Positions 24,406 to 32,547 are shown, counted from the stretch's first letter. The stretch is 37,331 nucleotides of DNA from Fen-1362 sp964597035 (GCA_964597035.1 CAZQWM010000019.1:1-37331), one strand, 5' to 3'. Notes: generated from the letters alone by a model not told the origin. A program made the numbers and translations.

Positions 24406-24492
24406 CAAAATTTATTATTTTCTATTTTCCATTTTCAATTTGACTGCGGATTACCGATTGGGCCTATTATTGGCCCCTGAAAGAGTTGTCAA

Positions 24493-25098
24493 ATGAATAT
24501 TAATCATCTTGGCGATGCTTTTGATTTTTGGAAGGGAAGTTTTATAAGAAAACTGGGAAACACCCTGAGGAATCTTAAAGTTCTCCCGATGTTTACAGAC
24601 ACAAACGAACACTTCCCTTGGAATAACGCTCGTCTCGAACTTTATGCGGAATTGCTTGGCGTTAACAAGCAGGATATCCTCAGACAAGAAGTCAGATTTC
24701 CCAATAATACTCGTGGCCAATACTTCCAAAACCTTGATAACAACAGCGACTTGTTCGTCGATCCAGACATTGGGATTGAACCGCCCAGTGGAAGCAACTA
24801 TAGACACATTCGATTGACAGAGATAGCTCAACTCCTTTCGAAAAGCACAAACCGGGTAGTCCTAATCTACCAGCATTCATTCCATAAGGACAACTACATA
24901 GATGTGTGTTTAAAGAAGGTGATTAAATTCCCAAAATTGAAAGATTGCCACACACTTGCCTATTGGGCCGGAAGCGTTTCAATGGTTTTTATAACCCGAG
25001 ACGAAAAGCGACGGATAGATATGTATAAAGTTCTGTACAATATGACATATTCGCTGCCCGATAATCGAATCCATGCTTTGCCACCTATCATTTCTTGA
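24493..25098 (+). CDS. Protein of unknown function
   Basis: A 201-residue soluble protein beginning NINHLGDAFDFWKGSFIRKL. Other notable stretches are VLPMFTDTNEHFPWNNARLE, LYAELLGVNKQDILRQEVRF, RVVLIYQHSFHKDNYIDVCL and VSMVFITRDEKRRIDMYKVL. It looks alpha/beta, without membrane segments or signal peptide. The NINHLGDAFDFWKG opening and the acidic/basic pairs in the beta core may point to a nuclease- or phage-defence-like fold, but no motif is secure. It lies 87 bases after the giant gene behind a weak GAAAGAG ribosome site. Its lower GC content than the neighbours hints at acquisition. Confidence 0.65.
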   Translation: MNINHLGDAFDFWKGSFIRKLGNTLRNLKVLPMFTDTNEHFPWNNARLELYAELLGVNKQDILRQEVRFPNNTRGQYFQNLDNNSDLFVDPDIGIEPPSGSNYRHIRLTEIAQLLSKSTNRVVLIYQHSFHKDNYIDVCLKKVIKFPKLKDCHTLAYWAGSVSMVFITRDEKRRIDMYKVLYNMTYSLPDNRIHALPPIIS

Positions 25099-25172
25099 TA
25101 TCCAAGTATCCGGGCACCGCATACCAATTTCATAACCAGATTGCTTCGCTGCGCTCACAATGACAGAACACT

Positions 25173-25197
25173 GGATTCCCGCGTTAGCGGGAATGAC
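25173..25197. repeat. Short dispersed palindrome (ATTCCCGC-GTTA-GCGGGAAT)
   Basis: Perfect 8-base stem, flanked by GG and GAC. It is the inverted counterpart of the element at 7877-7901, with stem-preserving base changes. The neighbouring sequence (GCTTCGCTGCGCTCACAATG at about 25142) is another fragment typical of such repeats. Confidence 0.6.
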
Positions 25198-25272
25198 AGT
25201 TATGAAATGACTTGTAAATAGATTCCCATTTCACCACGAGTGCCACGGTGGACAAGCCCCTCGGAATGACAA

Positions 25273-25932
25273 TCAGGAATAATTATAGGGTTGTTTTCCG
25301 AGGTTTTGGCGGAGCTGAGTCTGCATAGCACGGAGGGTATTAGTCAAGACATCGGCGAATTCTTCGTCTTGCATTTCGGTTATCTGTTCGGCTGAGATGG
25401 GTTTGCCATAGGAGACTGTAATTTTCGAGCCGGGGCTAAAGAGTTTTTGATGCCTTGGCCAGCATTCAAAGGCGCCTTCAATCAATACGGGGACCACAGG
25501 TGCATTTCCACGTCGGCACAACAGGCCAAAGCCGCCCTTGAAGGCGGAAATCCTGCCATCGCTGGTGCGAGTGGCCTCAGGAAACAGGCAGACCCCACGG
25601 CCCCGCTTTAACTTGGCGATAATGTTTTTTATTGCGGACAGGTCCGGCCTGCCACGTTTAACGGGTATCGCGTTGACCGATGAGATGAGCAAGCCGAAGA
25701 GTTTGTTTGTAAAGAGCGTATCGCGTGCCAAAAAACACAACGGCCTTGTCAAGGGGGTGCCGCAAAAAATCGGGTCGAGAAAACTCTGGTGGTTTGAGGC
25801 GAGAACGAACGGGCCTTTTTGCGGGACGTTCTCAGTGCCGTAAACGCGGAGACGAAAGGTCAGCACGCAAAATATCCTGCACGCCCACCGTGCCAGCCAA
25901 TACCAGATTGGATTCAAAGTTTCTCCGCGCAT
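25273..25932 (-). CDS. plsC: 1-acyl-sn-glycerol-3-phosphate acyltransferase (PlsC family)
   Basis: Enzyme that acylates lysophosphatidic acid to phosphatidic acid at the inner membrane. The 219-residue protein has the acyltransferase block I NHQSFLD (His48 and Asp53, the NHx4D catalytic pair), block II near VNAIPVKRGRPD, block III FPEATRTSDG (usual FPEGTR, here Ala120) and block IV (APVVPVLIEGAF). The N-terminal hydrophobic segment is at about 9-27. The ATG at 25932 lies inside the end of cmk (19-base overlap), so translation is probably coupled. A gap of repeats follows its stop. Confidence 0.9.
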   Translation of the reverse strand: MRGETLNPIWYWLARWACRIFCVLTFRLRVYGTENVPQKGPFVLASNHQSFLDPIFCGTPLTRPLCFLARDTLFTNKLFGLLISSVNAIPVKRGRPDLSAIKNIIAKLKRGRGVCLFPEATRTSDGRISAFKGGFGLLCRRGNAPVVPVLIEGAFECWPRHQKLFSPGSKITVSYGKPISAEQITEMQDEEFADVLTNTLRAMQTQLRQNLGKQPYNYS

Positions 25933-26597
25933 TTTTCTCTTACAAGGGCAATGAGCTTTTCGACAACCTCTTCGGCGTTCAATTCGGTAGTATCGACAAC
26001 AACGGCATCCGAGGCGGGTTTCAGAGGGCCGACGGCTCTGTTTTCGTCACTTTCATCTCTTCGATAAATATCCCGGCGGACCTGCTCGGCGGTCTGTTTA
26101 ACACCCTTTGCGTTCAGCTCGGCCAGCCGGCGTCTTGTCCTTTCATCGAGGTCGGCGTCGAGGAAGAATTTTAGGTCGGCATCGGGAAAGGCGACCGTCC
26201 CCTGGTCTCTTCCCTCGGTGACAAGGCGGTTGTTCACCTCGGCGAATTGTCGCTGCATCCGGATTAGGCGCTGCCTGGCCTGCGGTGAGCCAGCGACGTA
26301 GCGGGCATTGGCAGTAACGAGCGGCTCGCGTATTTGGTCTGTAATATCAACTCCGGCCAAACGAACCAGCATTCCCTCGTGGGCCGGCTCGAATTCGAAA
26401 TTTGCGGCATCCAGAACGGAGATCAATTTTCGCTCGTCGGTCAAATCGATTCCGGCCCGCATTGCGGCCAGTGCGGCGGCGCGATACATCGCACCGGTAT
26501 CGAGAAAGGTTACGCCGAGCTTTTTGGCCAGCAGTCGAGCGACGGTGCTTTTGCCGCTGGCGGCGGGACCATCGATAGTGACAATCAGCCGAGTCAT
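25914..26597 (-). CDS. cmk: Cytidylate kinase
   Basis: Phosphorylates CMP and dCMP in pyrimidine nucleotide supply. The 227-residue protein begins TRLIVTIDGPAASGKSTVAR with the P-loop GPAASGKST (10-18). It continues with LGVTFLDTGAMYRA, the NMP-binding part ARYVAGSPQARQRLIRMQR, VTEGRDQGTVAFPDADLKFF and the lid RRLAELNAKG. The ATG at 26597 is chosen as it aligns with the family start; the longer frame to 26645 overlaps the upstream gene. No clear ribosome site, so coupling to the SpoIIE gene (gap 10 bases) is likely. The cmk-plsC order is common in bacteria. Confidence 0.95.
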   Translation of the reverse strand: MTRLIVTIDGPAASGKSTVARLLAKKLGVTFLDTGAMYRAAALAAMRAGIDLTDERKLISVLDAANFEFEPAHEGMLVRLAGVDITDQIREPLVTANARYVAGSPQARQRLIRMQRQFAEVNNRLVTEGRDQGTVAFPDADLKFFLDADLDERTRRRLAELNAKGVKQTAEQVRRDIYRRDESDENRAVGPLKPASDAVVVDTTELNAEEVVEKLIALVREKCAEKL

Positions 26598-26607
26598 AAT
26601 AAACAGT

Positions 26608-27897
26608 TCAGCCCGGCGGCCTGAGGTCTGCTTTGACCTTGACAATAATCATACTTGTGTCATCCACCTGGCGGGCGAGGCCCACAAAGCGTCGTCTGTA
26701 GGCAAGGACGTTTTGAATCAACTGCTCGGCGGGCTGGGCCATGCACTTAGTAAAAGTTTCGAGCAGGCGTTCCCTGCCCCAGATATCGCCATCGAAATTC
26801 GCTGCGTCAATAAGACCGTCGGTATAAAGCAGCAGGCAGTCGGATTCCTGCAGGGGGACCGTTTCGGAAATATACTCAGCCGGTTTAGGCATCACACCGA
26901 GTACGATGCCTCCCTTGTCCAGGTTTATAACGTTTTTGCCCCTAAGCAGCGCAGGCGGCTCGTGGCCGCAATTACAGTAGGTAATCGTTTTATCTTTGAC
27001 GTCAATAACACCATAGAACAACGAGATAAATTCTCCGGCCCGACATTCATTGCAGGCCATTGTGTTGAGGCGAGTTACGATTTCGAGCAAGGCATCCGGA
27101 CCATAGATACATTCCGAATAGGCCCGCAGCGCGCCGCGGAACGAACTTGTCATTATCGCCGCGGGGAATCCCTTGCCGATGACGTCTGCGATGGCTATGC
27201 CGATTTTGTTTTCACCCAGTGGGAGGAAATCGTAGAAGTCACCGCCAAGGTCGAAACAGGGAATATACTTGGCGGCAATTTCGAGGCCGGGGACCTGCGG
27301 CGCCTTTTCGGGAATCATTCGCCGTTGAATGACGCCTGCGAGACGGACCTGCTCGGTAATTCGCGCCGCCTCAATCGCCTCGGCATACAGCCGGGCGTTG
27401 GTAATGGCGACGGCACACTGCGAGGAGATTGCCCTGGCAAGCTCGATGTCATCTTCATCGAAGTGCCTTGGTTTTCCGCTGTAGAGGCGCAGAACACCTA
27501 TGGGGTTGTCCCTGAAATACATCGCGACGGTAAGCTGGCTGACCAGACCTTCTGCTATCGTGGCTTCCTTGTACAAGACCCTGCCGTCGACACGCATATC
27601 ATCGAGGACCACGGCCTCGCCGGCGAAGGCCGCCTTGACTACAGGGTCGTCCATAGTAACGATGCCCTTGTTGCGGTACTCTTCGCTTAGGCCGAAAGTG
27701 CTTCGCATCTTGAGGTCGCCGGCATCTTCATCGAGCAAGCGAATGGAACAGGCCTTGACGCCGGTACCGGTTATCCTGACAGCCGCTTCAGCCAGCTTGT
27801 CGAGCACCTCCTGAAGCGTAAAGCGCCCGGCCACCAGCGTCGTTATCTGGTATATCCGCTCGTCTCTTTCAGCTTGTCTTTTCGTTTTCTTAGGCAT
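26608..27897 (-). CDS. GAF domain-containing SpoIIE/RsbU-type serine phosphatase
   Basis: A 429-residue signalling protein. The N-terminal GAF domain (about 20-170: LAEAAVRITGTGVKACSIRL, VLDDMRVDGRVLYKEA, IGVLRLYSGKPRHFDEDDIE) should sense a ligand or redox state. A coiled-coil linker (AIEAARITEQVRLAGVIQRR) leads into the PP2C-like SpoIIE domain. Metal ligands are visible in FDLGGDFYDF, GIAIADVIGKGFPAA, YTDGLIDA and VDDTSMII. Such phosphatases usually dephosphorylate an anti-anti-sigma factor in partner switching; no such partner gene is in the window. It heads the SpoIIE-cmk-plsC group on the minus strand. Confidence 0.9.
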   Translation of the reverse strand: MPKKTKRQAERDERIYQITTLVAGRFTLQEVLDKLAEAAVRITGTGVKACSIRLLDEDAGDLKMRSTFGLSEEYRNKGIVTMDDPVVKAAFAGEAVVLDDMRVDGRVLYKEATIAEGLVSQLTVAMYFRDNPIGVLRLYSGKPRHFDEDDIELARAISSQCAVAITNARLYAEAIEAARITEQVRLAGVIQRRMIPEKAPQVPGLEIAAKYIPCFDLGGDFYDFLPLGENKIGIAIADVIGKGFPAAIMTSSFRGALRAYSECIYGPDALLEIVTRLNTMACNECRAGEFISLFYGVIDVKDKTITYCNCGHEPPALLRGKNVINLDKGGIVLGVMPKPAEYISETVPLQESDCLLLYTDGLIDAANFDGDIWGRERLLETFTKCMAQPAEQLIQNVLAYRRRFVGLARQVDDTSMIIVKVKADLRPPG

Positions 27898-28026
27898 AAC
27901 AAATAACTACTTATGTCACCCGTCGATTGTGCGGGAAATAGCCACAATTCCGTCAACAAACAATTGGCGAAATTATACCCAATGCCGGGCCTGCAGAGAA
28001 CAGTAAATTAGCCGAACAAAGCATGC

Positions 28027-28055
28027 TTGAAAAGAATAGATGTTGAGATTAGTAT
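28027..28055 (+). promoter_or_regulatory. Promoter candidate for acyP
   Basis: TTGAAA (28027-28032), a 17-base spacer and TAGTAT (28050-28055), 41 bases before the acyP start. Confidence 0.5.
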
Positions 28056-28095
28056 TCTGTGTTTTGGACGTTAGTTTTCGAATAAGGGACAAGCA

Positions 28096-28371
28096 ATGGA
28101 GCAGGTGGCAAGGCGTATCATTTTTTCGGGGCGCGTGCAGGGTGTGGGATTTCGTTTCACGGCGTTGAATATAGCCACCCGCTATAAGCTGACAGGATAT
28201 GTCCGCAACCTGCCGAGCGGCTCGGTGGAGATGGTGGCCCAGGGGCCGGAAGGGATAATCGATAGCTGCAACCAGGATATCCAGGAATCGTTCTCAGGAT
28301 ATATCAGAGAGACGGATATCCAGCCGAGGACTCACGACCCGAAACTTACTGATTTCAAAATCACCTTTTAA
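28096..28371 (+). CDS. acyP: Acylphosphatase
   Basis: A 91-residue cytoplasmic enzyme that hydrolyses acyl phosphates. The phosphate-binding loop GRVQGVGFR (12-20, catalytic Arg20) and the second signature GYVRNLPSGSVE with Asn38 are intact. The length is normal for the family. AAGGGA lies before the ATG. It is divergent from the SpoIIE-cmk-plsC group and separated by 29 bases from a possible membrane microprotein. Confidence 0.95.
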   Translation: MEQVARRIIFSGRVQGVGFRFTALNIATRYKLTGYVRNLPSGSVEMVAQGPEGIIDSCNQDIQESFSGYIRETDIQPRTHDPKLTDFKITF

Positions 28372-28400
28372 AACCGGAACAATCACAGGGGCTGGAACAG

Positions 28401-28502
28401 ATGCTGTCGATGGTCTTCGGCCTGGGCGTCAAAGAGGTACTGGTAATCGTTGTTATTACCGCGGTTGTGGTGTTTTTGGCTATGCGGTCGAGCAGACGCT
28501 GA
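28401..28502 (+). CDS. Possible 33-residue membrane microprotein
   Basis: An ATG frame of 33 residues: LSMVFGLGVKEVLVIVVITA, then VVVFLAMRSSRR. It has one strong hydrophobic segment with Arg at the C-terminal (cytoplasmic) side. The FGLGVKE opening resembles the TatA/TatB N-terminus (FGxGxxE), but the downstream FG hinge and amphipathic helix are missing. GGGG lies about 9 bases before the ATG. It is downstream of acyP on the same strand and could be co-transcribed. Too short for confidence from sequence alone. Confidence 0.4.
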   Translation: MLSMVFGLGVKEVLVIVVITAVVVFLAMRSSRR

Positions 28503-28549
28503 AAAGCCCTCATACCCGGTTTTCGCAGGCAATCCAATATTGCCAATAA

Positions 28550-29293
28550 TCAAACGGTCCCCGGCCTGCCGGGGGCGTATTTTGACGGGACTTCCAGTCC
28601 GTGGCCAAGCATCAGTCCGGAATCGGGCATTATTTGCTCGGCAGGCCCAGCAGCTATAATCCGCCCGGCATCCATCACCACCGCTGTATCGGCTACTGTG
28701 GCGGCAAAATTCATATTACAACTTGCAATTACGAGAGTCTGCGACAAGTCCGCCAGCAGCTTGACAAGGTTAGCGCGGTTTCTCGGGTCGAGACTTCCGT
28801 CGGGCTCATCGAGAGTGATAATCTTCGGCGACATAGAAAGGACTGTGGCGATGGCGGCAGCGCGCTTTTGGCCGGCCGAAAGGTGGTGCGGCGCCCGCTG
28901 GGCCATCTGAGCAAGACCAACTTTATCCAATGCCTGCTCTACTCGCTGTTTTACCTCGTCGGATTTCAGGCCCATATTCAACGGTCCGAAGGCGACATCG
29001 TCAAAAAGCGTGGGCATAAAGAGCTGGTCTTCGGGATTTTCAAGACAACAGCCGATGCGCGAACGCACCTGTTTTAGATTCGCATTTGTGATTTCAAGGC
29101 CGTCGATAATCACCTTGCCCTCGCCCCTGACAAAACCCGCCATTGCGAGCAGGAGGGTAGATTTGCCGGCGCCATTTGGGCCTATCAGTGCGACGCGCCG
29201 GCCGGATTCGATATTTAACGTAATATCACGCAGGGCAATTGTGCCATCGGGATATTTATATGAGAAACGCTCAATCTTTATTGCATTTGGCAT
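28550..29293 (-). CDS. nikO: ECF-type nickel/cobalt transporter ATPase (CbiO/NikO)
   Basis: ATP-binding subunit of the energy-coupling module for a nickel/cobalt importer. The 247-residue protein has Walker A GPNGAGKST (38-46), signature LSAGQKR (138-144), Walker B IITLDEP (Asp162-Glu163) and D-loop SLDPR. Two catalytic positions differ from the family: the Q-loop reads CLENPEDQ with Glu85 where Gln is usual (FQNPDDQ), and the H-loop reads IASCNM with Cys192 where His is usual (IATHDL). Both codons read clearly. It ends the nikMN-nikQ-nikO order with a 6-base gap to nikQ. Confidence 0.9.
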   Translation of the reverse strand: MPNAIKIERFSYKYPDGTIALRDITLNIESGRRVALIGPNGAGKSTLLLAMAGFVRGEGKVIIDGLEITNANLKQVRSRIGCCLENPEDQLFMPTLFDDVAFGPLNMGLKSDEVKQRVEQALDKVGLAQMAQRAPHHLSAGQKRAAAIATVLSMSPKIITLDEPDGSLDPRNRANLVKLLADLSQTLVIASCNMNFAATVADTAVVMDAGRIIAAGPAEQIMPDSGLMLGHGLEVPSKYAPGRPGTV

Positions 29294-29299
29294 CGGCGT

Positions 29300-30076
29300 C
29301 TATCCGAGAACGGGCCTGACGAACAGATACAATCCAAGAGTAAAACACAGTGACACTGCGGCAAATATATAATCCGGCCGGCGAATGGTCAGGCGATTGA
29401 TAGTGCGCCATTTTCCCTCAAAGCCACGGGCCTGCATCGCCGAGTTTATACGCCCGGCTGAATCGACGCTACGAACAAATAATGAGCCGAGCATAGCGGC
29501 GGTAAATTTAAATCCGTCGCGGAAACAGACCCTGCCTACAGAGCGGGCTGCCCTTGCGCGAAGGATGTGCTGGGCGCTATCTATCAAAAGGAAGATATAG
29601 CGATACAAAAAGCCCAACTGAATGACGAGCAGGCGGGGGACGCCCAGCCGATGCAGGCCGGCTAATAAATCGGCAAAGCGGGTGGTTGAAACAAGAGCTA
29701 TCAGGGCCAGCATAGTAAGGACGAACTTGCCGAGGATACTCCAGCAGCGCAGCCAGCCGAGCGTGGTTTGCCAGGACCATGGCCCGAATACAACAATGGT
29801 CGCCGTCCTGTCATACAGCGGACCGGTCAGGGCCAGGACAACCACAAACGGGCTTACGAGCAGGATATGCTTGAAGGCAAAACGCGGCGGTATGCCGCCC
29901 AGGACCAGGACGGCAAAGGGGCCAATGGCGTAACAGAACAAGATGCTTACAGAAGTACGGGGCAGGGAGATTACTATGGCGGTGAAAACGACCGTGATAA
30001 TAAATTTCACCCTCGCGTCGAGACGATGGACCGGCGAATCCTGATATGCGAATTTGTCAATATATGCGTGGTGCAT
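29300..30076 (-). CDS. nikQ: ECF-type nickel/cobalt transporter transmembrane protein (CbiQ/NikQ)
   Basis: The T component that couples the ATPase to the metal-binding S component. The 258-residue protein begins HHAYIDKFAYQDSPVHRLDA, the CbiQ opening (SPVHRLDARVK). It has membrane segments near 24-42, 45-62, 68-85, 105-130 and 235-255. The coupling helices carry the conserved short motifs ARAARS and AMQARGFEG. The ATG is preceded by GCTGAAGA only. An inverted repeat encloses the start codon. Gap to nikMN is 68 bases. Confidence 0.92.
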   Translation of the reverse strand: MHHAYIDKFAYQDSPVHRLDARVKFIITVVFTAIVISLPRTSVSILFCYAIGPFAVLVLGGIPPRFAFKHILLVSPFVVVLALTGPLYDRTATIVVFGPWSWQTTLGWLRCWSILGKFVLTMLALIALVSTTRFADLLAGLHRLGVPRLLVIQLGFLYRYIFLLIDSAQHILRARAARSVGRVCFRDGFKFTAAMLGSLFVRSVDSAGRINSAMQARGFEGKWRTINRLTIRRPDYIFAAVSLCFTLGLYLFVRPVLG

Positions 30077-30123
30077 TCTTCAGCCGATTTAAAACGTCAA
30101 AACTTATATTCCACGCATATTGA
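30057..30123 (-). promoter_or_regulatory. Inverted repeat enclosing the nikQ start codon
   Basis: On the minus strand TCAATATGCGTGG (complement of 30111-30123) can pair with CCACGCATATATTGA (complement of 30057-30071): ten consecutive base pairs plus three more across a two-base bulge. The 39-base loop carries the ribosome-site region and the ATG (30076-30074). It could reduce nikQ translation or stabilise the processed mRNA. Confidence 0.45.
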
Positions 30124-30144
30124 GATACCATTATTTGCGTATAT

Positions 30145-31146
30145 TTACAAGCGAACTGCGGTCTGTCTCTTGCGGAGTAAAAACGCAACGGCCCAGATAA
30201 CTGCCATCGTAACAGCCGAGCCGATGACGCCCGCAAAGCTGGTCCAGCCCGGAGCCAAGGCACCACGAACCGAGTAATCAGGCAATGGGGCATATTTAGA
30301 CTGAAGGTCGTCAACCGCTGTAATAGTCGAGCTTTCATTGGAGACAAGCGGTTTAAATTCCGGCTGGTCTGGCCTGTCGGTGTAGCTCCATTCGAGACCA
30401 TCGGGCATTCCGGAAGCCAACAGCGAAAGTCCTGCTGCGGTTATGACAGTGAATACGAGCAGCGTTGCCAGCACGGCTTTTCGGCTGAGCCGGACTTTGC
30501 CGGGCAGTGCTTCCAGGACAAGGTCGGGTCTTACCTGCTGCAGATACGCCAGAACAGCAACTGTAATCAGGCCCTCAACCAGGCCGACAAGAAAATGGAC
30601 GCCTACCATTGTTATCAGGAAGGTCGAGAAGGGAACGAGCAGGACACCCGACAGAGCGGCCTCAATCGGAACGAGAATCGCGCCGATTTCAAGGCCGGCC
30701 ACACAAGCCACCATCGCACCGATGTATGTGCGGATGCTGCTGCTTCGGCCGGCGGTTATGATTCTGTACAGGAAAAATCCTACATAAGAGGGAACCAGAC
30801 CCATATTTATTACGTTACAGCCGAGGGCCAGCAGGCCACCATCCTGAAAGATAAGGCACTGCACGATTACAACGGAAGAAATGACGACAGCGGCGAGGTG
30901 TGGGCCTAATATGATTGCCAGCAGGACCGCACCGACCATGTGGCCGCTGGTTCCGGGCATCGCGGGGAGCTGGAAATTAACCATCTGGGCGGCGAAAATG
31001 AACGCGCCGAGGATGCCCATCAAGGGCAGCTTGTCGGAAGTTACAACCTGCCTGAGTTTCCTACAAATAAGCCCAAGCCCCCCCGCCGCTATCGCTAATG
31101 TTCCTGTGGCGACCGGCACCGACAATAATTCATTTGCCATATGCAT
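30145..31146 (-). CDS. nikMN: ECF-type nickel/cobalt substrate-binding subunit, CbiM/NikM fused to a NikN/PDGLE-like tail
   Basis: The 333-residue S component that binds Ni2+ or Co2+. The N-terminus is Met-His-Met (HMANELLSVPV), the essential metal-binding start of CbiM/NikM. Conserved motifs are QLPAMPGTSGHMVGA and VNFQLP. About seven membrane segments follow. A C-terminal extension contains GMPDGLEWSY (PDGLE motif) and a last membrane segment (FAGVIGSAVTMAVIWAVAFL), so it replaces the separate NikN subunit. GGAG lies about 8 bases before the ATG. Nickel and cobalt cannot be told apart here. Confidence 0.93.
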   Translation of the reverse strand: MHMANELLSVPVATGTLAIAAGGLGLICRKLRQVVTSDKLPLMGILGAFIFAAQMVNFQLPAMPGTSGHMVGAVLLAIILGPHLAAVVISSVVIVQCLIFQDGGLLALGCNVINMGLVPSYVGFFLYRIITAGRSSSIRTYIGAMVACVAGLEIGAILVPIEAALSGVLLVPFSTFLITMVGVHFLVGLVEGLITVAVLAYLQQVRPDLVLEALPGKVRLSRKAVLATLLVFTVITAAGLSLLASGMPDGLEWSYTDRPDQPEFKPLVSNESSTITAVDDLQSKYAPLPDYSVRGALAPGWTSFAGVIGSAVTMAVIWAVAFLLRKRQTAVRL

Positions 31147-31205
31147 AATTTTTTCTCCTGTCAGGGTATATTTTATAATCTATGGTTTTGTTCATCACCC
31201 AGCCA

Positions 31206-32480
31206 TCAGAAAATAGTCAGTATTCTTACTCCTATCACCACGGCATCACCAGCCGAGTCGTTCCCGCCCGGATTGGTTACATATTGAAAATCGGGGCTGA
31301 CAATCAGCCAGGGAGTGATTTGCGCACTGTAGTAAACCTCAAAGGCGTGCTCATAGTCATCGGTATAAGTAGCTGATGCCTTATCGCTAAACGTGCCGTG
31401 AGCAAAGCCCATGCCGAGCACATCGTCATCTCTGCCATCGAGAAGGCCCTGATACTGGAGGCCAACACTCCAAAAGTTAGTTATATCATTGCGCTTACTA
31501 TCCGCATTACCGTATCGCAGGAAGACACCAAGGCCCTGTGAATCCTCCGGGTCGGGATTTTCCTTTGTCAGCATCTGGTCGCAGGTAACATAAAAGCCGA
31601 CGTCGTCTCTGTAGCTTTTACCTGCTTCGTCGAGGTCGGAACTGGCTTTGGGCTGCGGGTCATACCAAAGGCCGATGCGATAGGCCCCGGGCAGGGCGCC
31701 GTTTTCTGAGCCGAATAAAGGCGTGATACCGGTTTCTGCAATATAGAAGAAATAATCTTCGCCTCCGAACGCAGTTGAAAAGCCGGTTTCGCGGACGTCG
31801 GCCTGGGCGTCAGCCGCAGCAGCAGAGACATACCAGAAATTGTCCGGCCCGTAATGCAGTGCAACACCAAGGCCATTATCCGGAAAGGGTACGGTCGGAT
31901 TATTAACGAGGGCGCCGTTGAGGAACTGGGTGTTCTCATCGTTTGCGAAATTACTGCAATCAAAGGAGACGGGGCAATTATGATGCTCGAAGCCGCCCGT
32001 AAGGTCGATTTTGCCGAATCTTAGTTGAAGCTGTTGCGCAGGGAAGCTCTGCTCATACCAAAGTTCCGTAACGTCAATCGCCCTTCTCGGCGAGCCGTCT
32101 CCATTAACGTTAAAAACGCTACCGACGGAAGGGTCATTGATGCCGCCTGAAGCAGACCACGAGCCCTCTGTAAGCATAAAAAGACGACCGCCTTCGATTC
32201 CAAGCAGCTTCTCGAAATCCACGTCGACCTCGATATCATAGCTTCCGGAATACCTTCCGGCCCGCCGATGCGTGCTTAGGCCGCCCCGGGCATTTTGCTG
32301 GTAAATCTGAGTAGCGCTGGCCCCGACCTCGATACCATCATTCGACAGGTCATTTCGCAAGCCGAAGACGTCATCGGCAAGAGCATCCCTTTGCCATATC
32401 GAGTCGCTGCTATCAGCCCTGCATAAGCCAACAGATACCAAAACAACACCTGCAACAAAAACCATTCGCCTCATCAGCAT
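31206..32480 (-). CDS. OprB-type carbohydrate-selective porin family protein
   Basis: A 424-residue outer-membrane barrel. The signal peptide spans about residues 1-22 (RRMVFVAGVVLVSVGLCRAD). The first domain (WQRDALADDVFGLRNDLSND, GIEVGASATQIYQQNARGG) and the later segments (LFMLTEGSWSASGG, LWYEQSFPAQQLQLRFGKID, AEYYSAQ-like barrel repeats, ITPWLIVSPDFQYVTNPGGN) match the OprB family pattern. The last residues (VIGVRILTIF) end in Phe as required for outer-membrane insertion. GGAG lies 5 bases before the ATG. nikMN starts 60 bases downstream, so it may be the first gene of a metal-uptake operon despite the sugar-porin name. Confidence 0.85.
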   Translation of the reverse strand: MLMRRMVFVAGVVLVSVGLCRADSSDSIWQRDALADDVFGLRNDLSNDGIEVGASATQIYQQNARGGLSTHRRAGRYSGSYDIEVDVDFEKLLGIEGGRLFMLTEGSWSASGGINDPSVGSVFNVNGDGSPRRAIDVTELWYEQSFPAQQLQLRFGKIDLTGGFEHHNCPVSFDCSNFANDENTQFLNGALVNNPTVPFPDNGLGVALHYGPDNFWYVSAAAADAQADVRETGFSTAFGGEDYFFYIAETGITPLFGSENGALPGAYRIGLWYDPQPKASSDLDEAGKSYRDDVGFYVTCDQMLTKENPDPEDSQGLGVFLRYGNADSKRNDITNFWSVGLQYQGLLDGRDDDVLGMGFAHGTFSDKASATYTDDYEHAFEVYYSAQITPWLIVSPDFQYVTNPGGNDSAGDAVVIGVRILTIF

Positions 32481-32518
32481 ATCCGACTCCTTTCAAATTA
32501 AACAGAGGTCTGCGCATA

Positions 32519-32547
32519 AAAATATTGTATTCGTGCTACCAAGTCAA
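32519..32547 (-). promoter_or_regulatory. Promoter candidate for oprB (and the nik genes)
   Basis: On the minus strand TTGACT (complement of 32542-32547), a 17-base spacer and TATTTT (complement of 32519-32524), 38 bases before the oprB start and about 30 bases from the Mu-like element end. Confidence 0.5.

Noticed and set aside
26308..27690. A 460-codon plus-strand frame opposite cmk and the SpoIIE phosphatase
   Set aside because: Shadow of two well-supported genes; no motifs and no ribosome site.
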